A stretch of DNA of 40,996 nucleotides from Minisyncoccota bacterium (GTDB lineage: Bacteria > Patescibacteriota > Minisyncoccia > Minisyncoccales > Minisyncoccaceae). Below the pieces are notes generated by a model that made no database searches, was not told the origin of the DNA, and was given only the letters and a program-made list of their open reading frames with translations. The stretch is taken from NCBI GenBank assembly GCA_028708155.1, contig JAQVZN010000001.1:1-40996 (forward strand). The letters are read 5' to 3'. Of the stretch, positions 7,670 through 16,117 are shown one piece after another (the stretch's first letter is position 1; every line of letters starts with the position of its first letter). Position numbers and translations under genes: made by a program.

Positions 7670-7698
7670 ATTATAAAATATTTATTAAAATTTTACAA
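7670..7698 (-). promoter_or_regulatory. Promoter of the MliC-like gene (minus strand)
   Basis: On the minus strand TTGTAA (7698-7693), 17 bp, TATAAT (7675-7670), 28 nt before the ATG at 7641. It stands back to back with the plus-strand promoter; the two -35 boxes are 2 bp apart. Confidence 0.65.
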
Positions 7699-7700
7699 TG

Positions 7701-7728
7701 TTGCTCTTTTTTTGGAAAAGTGTATAAT
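7701..7728 (+). promoter_or_regulatory. Promoter of the 7750 gene
   Basis: TTGCTC (7701-7706), 16 bp, perfect TATAAT (7723-7728), 21 nt before the ATG at 7750. An in-frame GTG at 7720 would make the -10 box coding, so the ATG at 7750 is preferred. Confidence 0.6.
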
Positions 7729-7749
7729 TCATCTTTGCGTGGATTAGTT

Positions 7750-8439
7750 ATGTCATTTAAAAAATTTATTATTTTAATAATCATTATTTTTGCAGTTTTT
7801 TATTTTGCAAACGAAGAAAAAGAATTTTTTTCTAAAATTTTTGATAAAATAAATTTTGAAGACATGGTTGCTTCTCTTGAAGAAAAAGAAACCGAAAAAA
7901 CTATTAGAATCTATAATAGTTATCCTTCAGGAGAATCATTAACTCTTAAAGAAGACACTAAACTTCTCTCAAAGACAGACGGAGTGGTTTATCAATTAGA
8001 AGAAGATGTAACCATTCCTGGAATTACTGATGGCAAGCCAGGAAAAGCAGAGGTAAAGGTAATTATTATTAAAAAAGACGACACAAAAATAGATGAAGAT
8101 TCTATTATTACGGTTCCTGGATTAAGTTCAACTGATTATTTTGAGACTACTTGGGGAGAAGTTATTTCAGAAGAAGATAAAAAAATTATAGAAGAAGAGG
8201 AAATTAAAAAAGAAGAAGAGCCTATTTCTACTTTAGTTAGTGGAATCATTAAAAAAGATACTTTTTGGGAACTTAAAAATAGCCCTTATATAGTTAGTGG
8301 AAATATTTTTATACCAGAAAACGTCACTTTATTTATTGAGGCAGGAGTAGATGTTGTTTTTGAGGGTGATTTCGGATTTTTAATAGAGGGAGAAATTAGA
8401 ATGGTAGGTCAAAAAATTAATCCTATAAAAATCAGATAA
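7750..8439 (+). CDS. Anchored protein with baseplate-J-like segment and truncated beta-helix, 229 aa
   Basis: Begins with a membrane anchor (residues 4-21). Residues about 50-130 (IRIYNSYPSGESL...LLSKTDGVVYQLEEDVTIPG...GKAEVKV) resemble the baseplate-J/gp47-like segment often seen in anchored Patescibacteria proteins. A Glu/Lys-rich linker follows. Residues about 175-229 (SPYIVSGNIFIPENVTLFIEAGVDVVFEG) look like the first rungs of a right-handed parallel beta-helix. Such helices normally run for many more rungs, but this protein ends at NPIKIR. It may be a natural short form or a truncated remnant. The 3' end overlaps the convergent decarboxylase gene by 8 bp. Function unknown. Confidence 0.65.
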   Translation: MSFKKFIILIIIIFAVFYFANEEKEFFSKIFDKINFEDMVASLEEKETEKTIRIYNSYPSGESLTLKEDTKLLSKTDGVVYQLEEDVTIPGITDGKPGKAEVKVIIIKKDDTKIDEDSIITVPGLSSTDYFETTWGEVISEEDKKIIEEEEIKKEEEPISTLVSGIIKKDTFWELKNSPYIVSGNIFIPENVTLFIEAGVDVVFEGDFGFLIEGEIRMVGQKINPIKIR

Positions 8440-9604
8440 CATAAACTTTAAGTGGGGGAAATCCATTAAAGTAAACAGAACTATAACTAGCAGTATAAGC
8501 TCCAGTAGTTAAAAAATATAATCTATCTCCTTCTTTTATGTTTTTATTTAACTTATATTTATAATTTTCATATAGAATATCCATACTATCGCAAGTTGGT
8601 CCAGCTAAAATTACTTCTTTAGTATTATCTTTGATGTTTAAATTTTCACTTAAGATAGGATATTTGATTGCTTCGTCAATAGTTTCAATTAATCCTCCAA
8701 ATTTACCAATATCTGTATAAACCCAATCACAACTAATAGTGGTACTTTTTGAAGAAATCATAATGATTTCACTAACGAGTACGCCTGAATCAGCAACAAG
8801 AGATCTTCCTGGTTCAATAATTATTTCAGGTAATTTATCTCCAAAATCTTCTTTTAAAAAACGAGTTACTTCTTTAGCATAAACTGATATATCTTGTGTC
8901 GGTTGAATATAGTCTGAGGGAAAACCTCCTCCAATATTAATTAATTTAAGATCGATGTCGGCATCAGCTAATGAGTCAAATAAATATTTACATTGAGAAA
9001 TTGCATTGTCCCATTGTCCAATATCTCTTTGTTGAGATCCAACATGAAAAGATAATCCATAAGGAATTAGATTTAATTTTTTGGCTCTAAGGGCTAGTCT
9101 AAAAATCATATCTGGATAAGCTCCAAATTTTCTTGATAATGGCCAATCAGCTCCGCTCCCGTCGCAAAGTAATCTAAAAAAGACTTTTGATCCTGGCGCC
9201 TGTCGAGCAATTTTATTTAAATCACTTTCAGAGTCAGTAGCAAAAAGTCTTATTCCTTGGTTGTATGCATACGCGATGTCCGCTTCTTTTTTTATAGTGT
9301 TTCCAAAGCTCATTCTATCCGTAGATATTCCGAGTTTGATTAATTGGTCCATTTCAAATACCGTAGCTACGTCAAAATTAGAACCTTTTTTGTCTAAAGT
9401 TTTTATAACTTCGTTTTCAGGATTTGCCTTAACCGCATAATATATCTTTGCGTAAGGAAGATTCTTTTTTAATTCGTCATAATTTTTCTCTATTTTTTTC
9501 TTATCAATTAATAAAAAGGGAGTTTTTTTACCTAAAGAAAACTCTTTTATTTTATTAAATTCTTTCTGTGAAATAAAATTTGAATTATTATTAAGTGGAA
9601 CCAT
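8432..9604 (-). CDS. PLP-dependent ornithine decarboxylase, fold type III, 390 aa
   Basis: Alanine-racemase-fold (type III) amino-acid decarboxylase of the eukaryote-like ODC family. PLP lysine lies in YYAVKANPE (near residue 58). LSRKFG, LSFHVGSQ, the Gly-rich phosphate loop GGGFPSDY, IEPGRSLVA, and the second-subunit active-site motif GPTCDSMD with YTASYSSVYFNGF near the C-terminus are all present. The enzyme converts ornithine to putrescine, and lysine can also be used in some relatives. The lack of meso-diaminopimelate decarboxylase features and the CDSMD motif favour ornithine/lysine. No other polyamine gene is in the window. It is convergent with the 7750 gene and divergent from the U32 peptidase gene. 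Confidence 0.88.
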   Translation of the reverse strand: MVPLNNNSNFISQKEFNKIKEFSLGKKTPFLLIDKKKIEKNYDELKKNLPYAKIYYAVKANPENEVIKTLDKKGSNFDVATVFEMDQLIKLGISTDRMSFGNTIKKEADIAYAYNQGIRLFATDSESDLNKIARQAPGSKVFFRLLCDGSGADWPLSRKFGAYPDMIFRLALRAKKLNLIPYGLSFHVGSQQRDIGQWDNAISQCKYLFDSLADADIDLKLINIGGGFPSDYIQPTQDISVYAKEVTRFLKEDFGDKLPEIIIEPGRSLVADSGVLVSEIIMISSKSTTISCDWVYTDIGKFGGLIETIDEAIKYPILSENLNIKDNTKEVILAGPTCDSMDILYENYKYKLNKNIKEGDRLYFLTTGAYTASYSSVYFNGFPPLKVYVI

Positions 9605-9706
9605 GTTATTGATAAATTTATTTTTATACGACTATTGTATATTTTTTTTACAAAAAAGAAAATAGGCATTGAAGCTAATTTTTATATATGTTAATAAATA
9701 AGGTAT

Positions 9707-11506
9707 ATGATAGAACTTTTATCAGGAGCAAAAAATTTAGAAAGTGGTATTGCAGCTATAAATTCCGGGGCAGATGCGGTTTATATTGGAGCTTACAAAT
9801 TTGGAGCGAGAGTTAATGCTGGAAATGATCTTAATGATATTAAAAATCTTGTTTTATATGCTCATAAATTTAATGTTAAAGTTTATGTTGTTTTAAATAC
9901 TATTTTATATGATCAAGAATTAAAAGAAGTTCAAAAAATTATAGACGAACTGGATTCTTTCAATGTTGATGGGCTTATTATTCAAGATTTTGGAATTTTA
10001 GAACTTAATTTACATGGTATTCCTGTTATTGCAAGTACACAAATGCATAATATTGATCTTGAGCAAGTAAAGTTTCTAGAAAAAATAGGTTTTAAAAGAG
10101 TTATTTTAGGAAGAGAACTATCTTTAAAAGAAATTAAAGAAATTAAAAGTAAGACTAATATTGAACTTGAATGTTTTATTCATGGCGCTCTTTGCGTAAG
10201 TTATAGTGGAAGATGTTACATGAGTGAATATTTGGCTAAAAAAAGTGGAAACAGAGGAGAATGTATCCAACCATGTCGTTTGCCATATTCTTTGATTGAT
10301 TCAACTGGGAAAGTTTTAGTTAAGGATAAGTATTTACTATCTTTAAAAGATTTAAGTTCTGAAAATGATATAGAAGATTTAATTGAATCAGGAATTACTT
10401 CTTTTAAGATAGAAGGGAGGCTTAAGGATCTTGATTATGTTTCAAACGTTACTTATTTTTATAGGAAAAAAATAGATGAAATATTAAAGAAGAAGGGGCT
10501 TAAAAAAAGTTCTCGTGGAGATATTTTTTCTGAAATTATTCCAGATTTAGAAAAAACTTTTAACAGATCTTTTACTACTTATTTTAGACATGGAAGGAAG
10601 AAAGATATTTTGGCTTTAAATAGTCCTAAATCTTTAGGAAAATTAATAGGAGAAGTAAAAGAAGTTTCAAAAGACTACTTTGTTCTTAGTAAAAAAAATA
10701 ATTTAATTTCCGGAGATGGAATTTGTTTTTTTGATAAAAACAATGATTTAAAAGGAAGTAATGTTGTTAGAGTAGAAGGAGAAAAAATATTCCTAAACGA
10801 AAAACAAAATTTAAAACTAGGAGATAAAATTTATAGAAATTACGATCTTCAATTTGATAAAGATATAAGAAAGAAAGATTCAATTGTAAGAAAGATGCCT
10901 TTAAAAATTATTTTTAAAGAAACTCAAAAAGGAATTTACGTTTCTTTTAAAGTAGATGCTGATAATTATGTGTTTAAAGAGATTTTATTGAATAAGGAGT
11001 ATTCTAAGAATAAAGAACAATCTTTAGAAAATATCAAAAATCATTTTTGGAGATTAGGTAATTCAGATTTTTATTTGAAAGAAATTAAAATAGATTTTTA
11101 TAAAGATCCTTTATTTATTCCACTATCTACTTTAAATCAAATAAGAAGAGAATTGTTAAAAGAGTTAGAGGAAAAACTTATTAATGGTTATAAGAAAGAA
11201 AAAAAAGAGATTGAAAAAAGTGATGCAAAATATTATTTAGAAAAACTTTCTTATGAGAATAATGTTTCTAATCAAAAAGCGGAGAGTTTTTATAAGAAAC
11301 ATGGAGTTAAAGAAATTGATTCAGCTTTTGAAATTAAAGGGGGAGATAAATTAATGACGACTAAGCATTGTTTGAAATATTATTTAGGGTTTTGTGGTCA
11401 AAATCTAAAAGAGCCACTATATTTAGTTAACGAAAAAGGACAAAAGTTTTTGCTTAAATTTAATTGTGAAAAATGTCAGATGGAAATTTACAAAAATAAT
11501 CCTTGA
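9707..11506 (+). CDS. U32-family peptidase-like protein, RlhA/YdcP type, 599 aa
   Basis: U32 (collagenase-like) family protein. The N-terminal TIM-barrel-like half carries SGADAVYIGAYKFGAR, the family block ELECFIHGALCVSYSGRCYMS, and GNRGECIQPCR, whose four cysteines are thought to bind an Fe-S cluster. SFKIEGRLK follows. The middle and C-terminal parts and a Cys-rich end (TTKHCLKYYLGFCGQ and FNCEKCQME) match the longer RlhA/YdcP type. E. coli RlhA hydroxylates 23S rRNA C2501 using prephenate-dependent chemistry with partner factors. The assignment to RlhA rather than TrhP or a true peptidase rests on length and the Cys-rich end. It is probably first in the run of plus-strand genes that follows. 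Confidence 0.85.
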   Translation: MIELLSGAKNLESGIAAINSGADAVYIGAYKFGARVNAGNDLNDIKNLVLYAHKFNVKVYVVLNTILYDQELKEVQKIIDELDSFNVDGLIIQDFGILELNLHGIPVIASTQMHNIDLEQVKFLEKIGFKRVILGRELSLKEIKEIKSKTNIELECFIHGALCVSYSGRCYMSEYLAKKSGNRGECIQPCRLPYSLIDSTGKVLVKDKYLLSLKDLSSENDIEDLIESGITSFKIEGRLKDLDYVSNVTYFYRKKIDEILKKKGLKKSSRGDIFSEIIPDLEKTFNRSFTTYFRHGRKKDILALNSPKSLGKLIGEVKEVSKDYFVLSKKNNLISGDGICFFDKNNDLKGSNVVRVEGEKIFLNEKQNLKLGDKIYRNYDLQFDKDIRKKDSIVRKMPLKIIFKETQKGIYVSFKVDADNYVFKEILLNKEYSKNKEQSLENIKNHFWRLGNSDFYLKEIKIDFYKDPLFIPLSTLNQIRRELLKELEEKLINGYKKEKKEIEKSDAKYYLEKLSYENNVSNQKAESFYKKHGVKEIDSAFEIKGGDKLMTTKHCLKYYLGFCGQNLKEPLYLVNEKGQKFLLKFNCEKCQMEIYKNNP

Positions 11507-11517
11507 ATCTTTTTTTC

Positions 11518-11523
11518 TATAAT
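11518..11523 (+). promoter_or_regulatory. Possible -10 element before the DUF5671 gene
   Basis: TATAAT at 11518-11523, 14 nt before the ATG at 11538. No good -35 at the right distance, so confidence is low. Confidence 0.3.
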
Positions 11524-11537
11524 GGTAAGATTATAGT

Positions 11538-12413
11538 ATGAACTCAGCAAAATACGCATTTTATTATATGCTTTCACTTGTAACATTATTTATAATGTCT
11601 TTATCTTTTGGAAGCATTCTATTTGAAATAATAGAAAAGTTTTTTCCAGATATAACTAGGGGAATTTATTATTATAATAGCTCACCTTTAAAGATGGCTA
11701 TTTCTGGAATATTAATAGCGACTCCGATATTTTATTTTATAATGCATAAAATATATGCAAGTTTAAAATCTGGAGAACTTAAAGCAGAGGCAGAAATTAG
11801 AAAATGGCTTACTTATTTTATTTTATTTATTTCTAGCGTTGTTGTAATCGGCTCTTTAATAAGTATTTTAAATAATTTTTTAGACGGAGCGCTTACAATT
11901 AATTTTGTATTAAAAGCTTTAACAGTTTTATTTATCGCTTCATTAGTTTTTGGATTCTATTTTTATGATATTAGGAGAAAAGAATTTAAAGACCAAAAAT
12001 TAAATAAAATATTTTACATTACAACGCTTGCTATTGTTCTTATCGGACTTGTTTCAGCCTTTTTAATTGTAGAATCTCCAACAGAGACTAGGAATAGAAA
12101 AATAGATCAAAATATTTTGCAAGATTTTAATAATATAAAATATTCAATTGATAATTATTATAATAAATATCAAAAAATGCCACAGGATTTAATTGATGTT
12201 CAAGAAGATTTTAATATTATTAATCCTCAAACTAATGAAAAATATACTTATAATGTAATTGTTGGTACTAGATATAGACTTTGTACAGAATTTTTGTCTT
12301 CTAATTTAGAAAAAAAATATAATTATTATGATGGCACTTGGAAGCATGACAAGGGTTATCAATGTATTGAAAAAGAAGCTAATTTAGAAGAAGTAAAACA
12401 AGTTATTTATTAA
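11538..12413 (+). CDS. DUF5671-type membrane protein with pilin-like C-terminal region, 291 aa
   Basis: The first 190 residues hold five hydrophobic helices and resemble DUF5671, a membrane family found mainly in Patescibacteria (YAFYYMLSLVTLFIMSLSFG; a loop with LKSGELKAEAEIRKWLTYF). The last 100 residues, after a final membrane helix, look extracytoplasmic and resemble the C-terminal part of a type II secretion/pilin protein: ILQDFNNIKYSIDNYYNKYQKMPQDL, then INPQTNEKYTYNV and a pair of cysteines. This layout suggests a membrane base displaying a small pilin-like domain. No function is known for the family. Confidence 0.75.
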   Translation: MNSAKYAFYYMLSLVTLFIMSLSFGSILFEIIEKFFPDITRGIYYYNSSPLKMAISGILIATPIFYFIMHKIYASLKSGELKAEAEIRKWLTYFILFISSVVVIGSLISILNNFLDGALTINFVLKALTVLFIASLVFGFYFYDIRRKEFKDQKLNKIFYITTLAIVLIGLVSAFLIVESPTETRNRKIDQNILQDFNNIKYSIDNYYNKYQKMPQDLIDVQEDFNIINPQTNEKYTYNVIVGTRYRLCTEFLSSNLEKKYNYYDGTWKHDKGYQCIEKEANLEEVKQVIY

Positions 12414-12426
12414 ATAATATAAAAAT

Positions 12427-13290
12427 ATGGACAAAAAAATAGTTATAGTTCTAGCGGTAATTCTAATTTCTTTAATCGGGATAATTTTTATTATCTCTTC
12501 TATGTTTTCTAAAAAAGAAGAAATAGTTAACGAAGAGGTTCCAGTTATTGAGCAAGAGGTGTCTTCTTTAGATCAAGTTATTAATGATGTTAATAATCTT
12601 AAGGTAATTATAGAAGGAGAAAAAATAAATTTAGGAGGATATATTTCTGCATATACCAATGAATCCTTTTTAAATATTATTGAAGATCTTAAAGTGTTAG
12701 GAGTTTCAGGTATGAGAAGTAATATTGATAAAGAAAACTCAGCCTTTTGTTTTTATTTATCTAAAGATGGTCTTGATATTTGTATAGATAATAATAACGA
12801 AGGAATAGTTAATTCAGCTTTTTGCACAGAGACTAATATTTCTTGCTTTAATGGAGAGCAAATTATTCCAGAAGAAAATATCCCAGAAGAAACAGTTCCA
12901 GAAGAAAATATCCCAGAAGAAACAGTTGTTGAGGATAGGTTAATTTTAAAACAAGAAGTATCTGTTTCTGAAACAAACTTAAAAATATATTCAAGCAGTC
13001 TTACTGGTGAAGAGAAAGTATTTATTAATGATAAAGAATATGGCCCATACGAAGAATCATATATTGTTTATAGTGAATTAGAATGGGGGCTTTTATTGAA
13101 ATATAATGGTAAGTGGTATGTTAATATAAACGGAAAAGCTTTTGGTCCATATATTGAAAGACCAGTAGTAGAAGCTTATGGCGAAAAAATGGGTTATTCA
13201 TACGTGAAAGATGAAGAATATTATGTTTTTCTAAGTGGGGAGACTTACGGACCATATCAAGATTTAACAGAATTTAGTTTAGGAGAATAA
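12427..13290 (+). CDS. Anchored protein with Pro-Glu linker and three GPY repeats, 287 aa
   Basis: Not assigned to a named family. A single N-terminal membrane helix (about 5-26) is followed by an extracytoplasmic region with several cysteines that recalls Patescibacteria pseudopilin ectodomains. A linker built from repeated PEENIPEETV units (about 148-167) comes next. The C-terminal 100 residues carry three copies of a motif with a short hydrophobic strand and GPY (NDKEYGPYEE, NGKAFGPYIE, SGETYGPYQD), similar to WG-type or propeller-like repeats. The start follows AAAAATATG. It is the middle gene of three successive anchored proteins. Confidence 0.65.
   Translation: MDKKIVIVLAVILISLIGIIFIISSMFSKKEEIVNEEVPVIEQEVSSLDQVINDVNNLKVIIEGEKINLGGYISAYTNESFLNIIEDLKVLGVSGMRSNIDKENSAFCFYLSKDGLDICIDNNNEGIVNSAFCTETNISCFNGEQIIPEENIPEETVPEENIPEETVVEDRLILKQEVSVSETNLKIYSSSLTGEEKVFINDKEYGPYEESYIVYSELEWGLLLKYNGKWYVNINGKAFGPYIERPVVEAYGEKMGYSYVKDEEYYVFLSGETYGPYQDLTEFSLGE
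12868..12927 (+). repeat. Two exact 30-bp tandem repeats in coding sequence
   Basis: Two identical 30-bp units lie back to back (12868-12897 and 12898-12927). Each is made of two related 15-bp halves beginning CCAGAAGAAA, and together they encode the repeated Pro-Glu linker. Copy number could vary by slippage without shifting the frame. Confidence 0.9.
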
Positions 13291-13309
13291 TTAATTAAAT
13301 ATAAAAAAT

Positions 13310-14062
13310 ATGGATAAAGAAAATATATTAAATAATAAAGTTTTTAAAAATTTAATTAATATTTTGGTTGGAGTTTTAATTATTTTTATTGTTTTTTTAA
13401 TAATTAACCCTCAAGATCAAAATGAAATTGGTGATACTATTTCAGTTACTGGTTATGCAGAAGTTAGTGCTAAACCAGATGTAGCTCAAATTACAATTTC
13501 TGTTTTGTCTGAGAATAAGGATTTAGGAATTGCAACAGAAGATAACAATGTGAAAATAAATAATATTATTGCTTTCTTGAAAGAGAATAATATTGAAGAT
13601 AAAGATATTAAGACTAGTATGTATAATATTAGTCCAAGATATGAATATTACAATGATTACAGAAATAGATATTTAGCTGGATATGACGTTAGCCAAAGTT
13701 TAGTAGTTAAGATTAGAGATTTAAATATTGTAGGAGATGTTATTACAGGATCTACTTCAAATGGAGCTAACGAAATTAGTAGTTTGAGTTTTATCATTGA
13801 CAATGATGATGCCCTTAAAGCTCAAGTTAAAAAAGAAGCTATTGCTGATGCTAAAAATAAGGCAGAAGATTTAGCGAAAGATTTAGGAATTTCTTTGTCA
13901 GAAATAATTGGTTTTTATGAAAATAGCTATACTCCAGTAGTTACTAGTTATAATAAGGTTATGATGGGTGCAGGGTCTTTAGAAGACTCTACTGCTCCTT
14001 CTATACAAACAGGAGAAAACACAATTACTTCTAATATAACTATTGTTTATAAAATAAAGTAA
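13310..14062 (+). CDS. SIMPL (DUF541) domain protein, membrane-anchored, 250 aa
   Basis: First of three SIMPL-domain proteins in the window. After an N-terminal membrane helix (about 15-38), the domain starts with ISVTGYAEVSAKPDVAQITISV, the family signature. It continues through NIEDKDIKTSMYNISPRYEY and a helix rich in Lys/Ala (KEAIADAKNKAEDLAKDLGI), and ends in GENTITSNITIVYKIK. Family members (E. coli YggE, BP26) are periplasmic or surface proteins; YggE lowers oxidative stress and BP26 forms a channel-like ring. The role here is unknown. The start follows AAAAAATATG. It immediately precedes uvrB. Confidence 0.9.
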   Translation: MDKENILNNKVFKNLINILVGVLIIFIVFLIINPQDQNEIGDTISVTGYAEVSAKPDVAQITISVLSENKDLGIATEDNNVKINNIIAFLKENNIEDKDIKTSMYNISPRYEYYNDYRNRYLAGYDVSQSLVVKIRDLNIVGDVITGSTSNGANEISSLSFIIDNDDALKAQVKKEAIADAKNKAEDLAKDLGISLSEIIGFYENSYTPVVTSYNKVMMGAGSLEDSTAPSIQTGENTITSNITIVYKIK

Positions 14063-14107
14063 ATTTATATTGATTTATATAATTATTTCTGGTAAATTTT
14101 GTTTACC

Positions 14108-16117
14108 ATGGATTTTAATTTAAAAAGTAAAATGAGGCCAAAAGGAGATCAGCCCAAAGCAATAGAGGGGCTTCTTTTTGGCTTAAATAAAGGAATTAAA
14201 AAACAAACACTTTTAGGGGTAACAGGTTCTGGAAAAACTTTTACTATTGCGAACGTTATTAATGAATCTAAAAAGCCAACTTTAGTTATTTCTCATAATA
14301 AAACTTTAGCGGCTCAACTTTGTAATGAGTTCAGAGAATTTTTTCCAGATAATGCGGTTGAATATTTTGTAAGTTATTATGATTATTTTCAGCCAGAAAG
14401 TTATCTTCCTCATACAGATACTTATATTGAAAAAGAAGCACAGATAAACGATGAAATAGATCGATTACGTCACGCTTCTACGCAAGCATTACTAACAAGA
14501 AAAGATGTTGTTATTGTTTCTTCTGTTTCTGCTATATATGGTTTAGGTTCTCCAAAAGAATACGAAAAGATTATTTTTACTTTTAAAAAAGGAGATAAGA
14601 TAAAACATAAAGAACTCGCGAAAAAGTTGATAGAAATTCATTTTGAAAGAGTGGCTACAGAATTAAAAAGAGGAACTTTTAGATTAAGAGGGCAGGTCTT
14701 AGAAGTAATGCCTGTTAATGAGAAAGTTATTTATAGGTTTATTATTTCTGACGAAATTGAAAAAATAGAAGTTATAGATTATCTTACTAGAGATTTGTTA
14801 GAAGAAATAGAGATGGTTAATATTTTTCCAGCAACTCATTATATCATCAACGAAGAGGAAAAGGTTTCGGCAGTAGAGAGTATTAGAAAAGAACTTGAAG
14901 AGAGGTTAAAATATTTCAAAAAAGAAAAGAAGCTTGTAGAATACGAAAGACTTAAAAAAAGAGTAAATTATGATTTAGAAATGATTGAGAACATTGGTTA
15001 TTGCCAGGGTATTGAAAATTACTCAGCTCATTTTGACAAAAGAAGTAGCGGAGAACCACCTTTTACTCTTTTAGATTATTTTAAGAACACACAAGAAGAT
15101 TTTTTAATAGTTATTGATGAATCTCACGTTACTTTGCCCCAGATAAGAGCAATGTATAATGGAGACAAAGCTAGAAAAAAAGCTTTAATTGATAATGGTT
15201 TTAGATTACCATCTGCTTATGATAATCGTCCGTTAAAATATTCAGAATTTGATGATTTGATTAAAAATGTTATCTATGTTTCTGCAACGCCCGCACAAGA
15301 AGAAATGCTTTCAAGCGAAAATATTGTAGAGCAGATAGTAAGACCAACGGGATTAATTGATCCTAAGATAGAAATAAGACCAATCGTTTCTTCTAGTTCT
15401 AATTTATCTCAAATAGATGATCTTATTAAAGAAATAGAAAAGCAAGTTGAAAAAGGAGAAAAAACACTAGTAACAACTTTAAGTAAAAGAATGGCCGAAG
15501 ATTTAACTTCTTTTTTAGAAGATAAAAAATTTAAGGTTAAATACTTACATTCAGATATTAAAACTTTAGATAGAGTGGGTATTATTACTGATTTAAGAAA
15601 AGGTCTTATAGATATAATTGTTGGAGTTAATTTAATAAGAGAGGGATTAGATATTCCAGAAGTTTCTTTAGTAGCAATACTAGATGCAGACAAAGAGGGT
15701 TTTTTAAGAAATGAAACTAGTTTGATACAAACTATTGGTAGGGCTGCTAGAAACGAAAACGGAAAAGTAATCTTATACGCTGACAATATTACAGAATCTA
15801 TTTCTAAAGCTATTAGTGAAACAGAAAGAAGAAGAGAAGTTCAGTTAAAATACAATAAAGACAATAATATTACTCCTAAAACGATTAAAAAAGCAATTAC
15901 TAATATATTAGACCAGTTTAATTTAGACAAAAGTAGAGAGAAGAAGCAACTTGTTAAATTAGATCTTTTAGGAGATTCTAGAAAATTAAAAGAAATTTTA
16001 AAAGAAAAGAAAAAACAAATGGCAGAGGCAGCAGAGAAACTAGAATTTGAATTAGCTGCTCTTTTAAGAGATGAGGTTAAGGAGCTTGAAAAAGAAATTA
16101 AAAAAAATGCAAAATAA
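14108..16117 (+). CDS. uvrB: UvrABC excinuclease subunit B, 669 aa
   Basis: Damage-verifying helicase-like subunit of nucleotide excision repair. Motifs: [14 protein letters not shown] at the N-terminus, Walker [11 protein letters not shown], the beta-hairpin block [12 protein letters not shown] with [28 protein letters not shown], and the motif V-VI block [14 protein letters not shown]...IGRAARN. A C-terminal UVR motif ([21 protein letters not shown]) recruits UvrC. Length is normal. An in-frame TTG at 14099 is possible, but ATG at 14108 gives the usual N-terminus. The 3' end overlaps uvrA by 11 bp, and the three uvr genes follow one another without gaps. Confidence 0.98.
   Translation: MDFNLKSKMRPKGDQPKAIEGLLFGLNKGIKKQTLLGVTGSGKTFTIANVINESKKPTLVISHNKTLAAQLCNEFREFFPDNAVEYFVSYYDYFQPESYLPHTDTYIEKEAQINDEIDRLRHASTQALLTRKDVVIVSSVSAIYGLGSPKEYEKIIFTFKKGDKIKHKELAKKLIEIHFERVATELKRGTFRLRGQVLEVMPVNEKVIYRFIISDEIEKIEVIDYLTRDLLEEIEMVNIFPATHYIINEEEKVSAVESIRKELEERLKYFKKEKKLVEYERLKKRVNYDLEMIENIGYCQGIENYSAHFDKRSSGEPPFTLLDYFKNTQEDFLIVIDESHVTLPQIRAMYNGDKARKKALIDNGFRLPSAYDNRPLKYSEFDDLIKNVIYVSATPAQEEMLSSENIVEQIVRPTGLIDPKIEIRPIVSSSSNLSQIDDLIKEIEKQVEKGEKTLVTTLSKRMAEDLTSFLEDKKFKVKYLHSDIKTLDRVGIITDLRKGLIDIIVGVNLIREGLDIPEVSLVAILDADKEGFLRNETSLIQTIGRAARNENGKVILYADNITESISKAISETERRREVQLKYNKDNNITPKTIKKAITNILDQFNLDKSREKKQLVKLDLLGDSRKLKEILKEKKKQMAEAAEKLEFELAALLRDEVKELEKEIKKNAK

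Noticed and set aside
7750..8439. Phage baseplate protein or prophage remnant
   Set aside because: The protein has a membrane anchor, and no other phage gene is near. Baseplate-J-like segments are common in anchored Patescibacteria proteins.
12868..12927. Repeats considered as a CRISPR array
   Set aside because: Only two directly adjacent 30-bp units with no spacer, in frame within a gene; no cas genes are present.
15409..15786. A 125-codon minus-strand open frame inside uvrB
   Set aside because: uvrB is complete through this region with conserved motifs; the reverse frame has no signature of its own.
16071..16106. Upstream in-frame start for uvrA at 16071
   Set aside because: It would add 12 basic residues encoded within the uvrB C-terminus; ATG 16107 gives the standard UvrA N-terminus.
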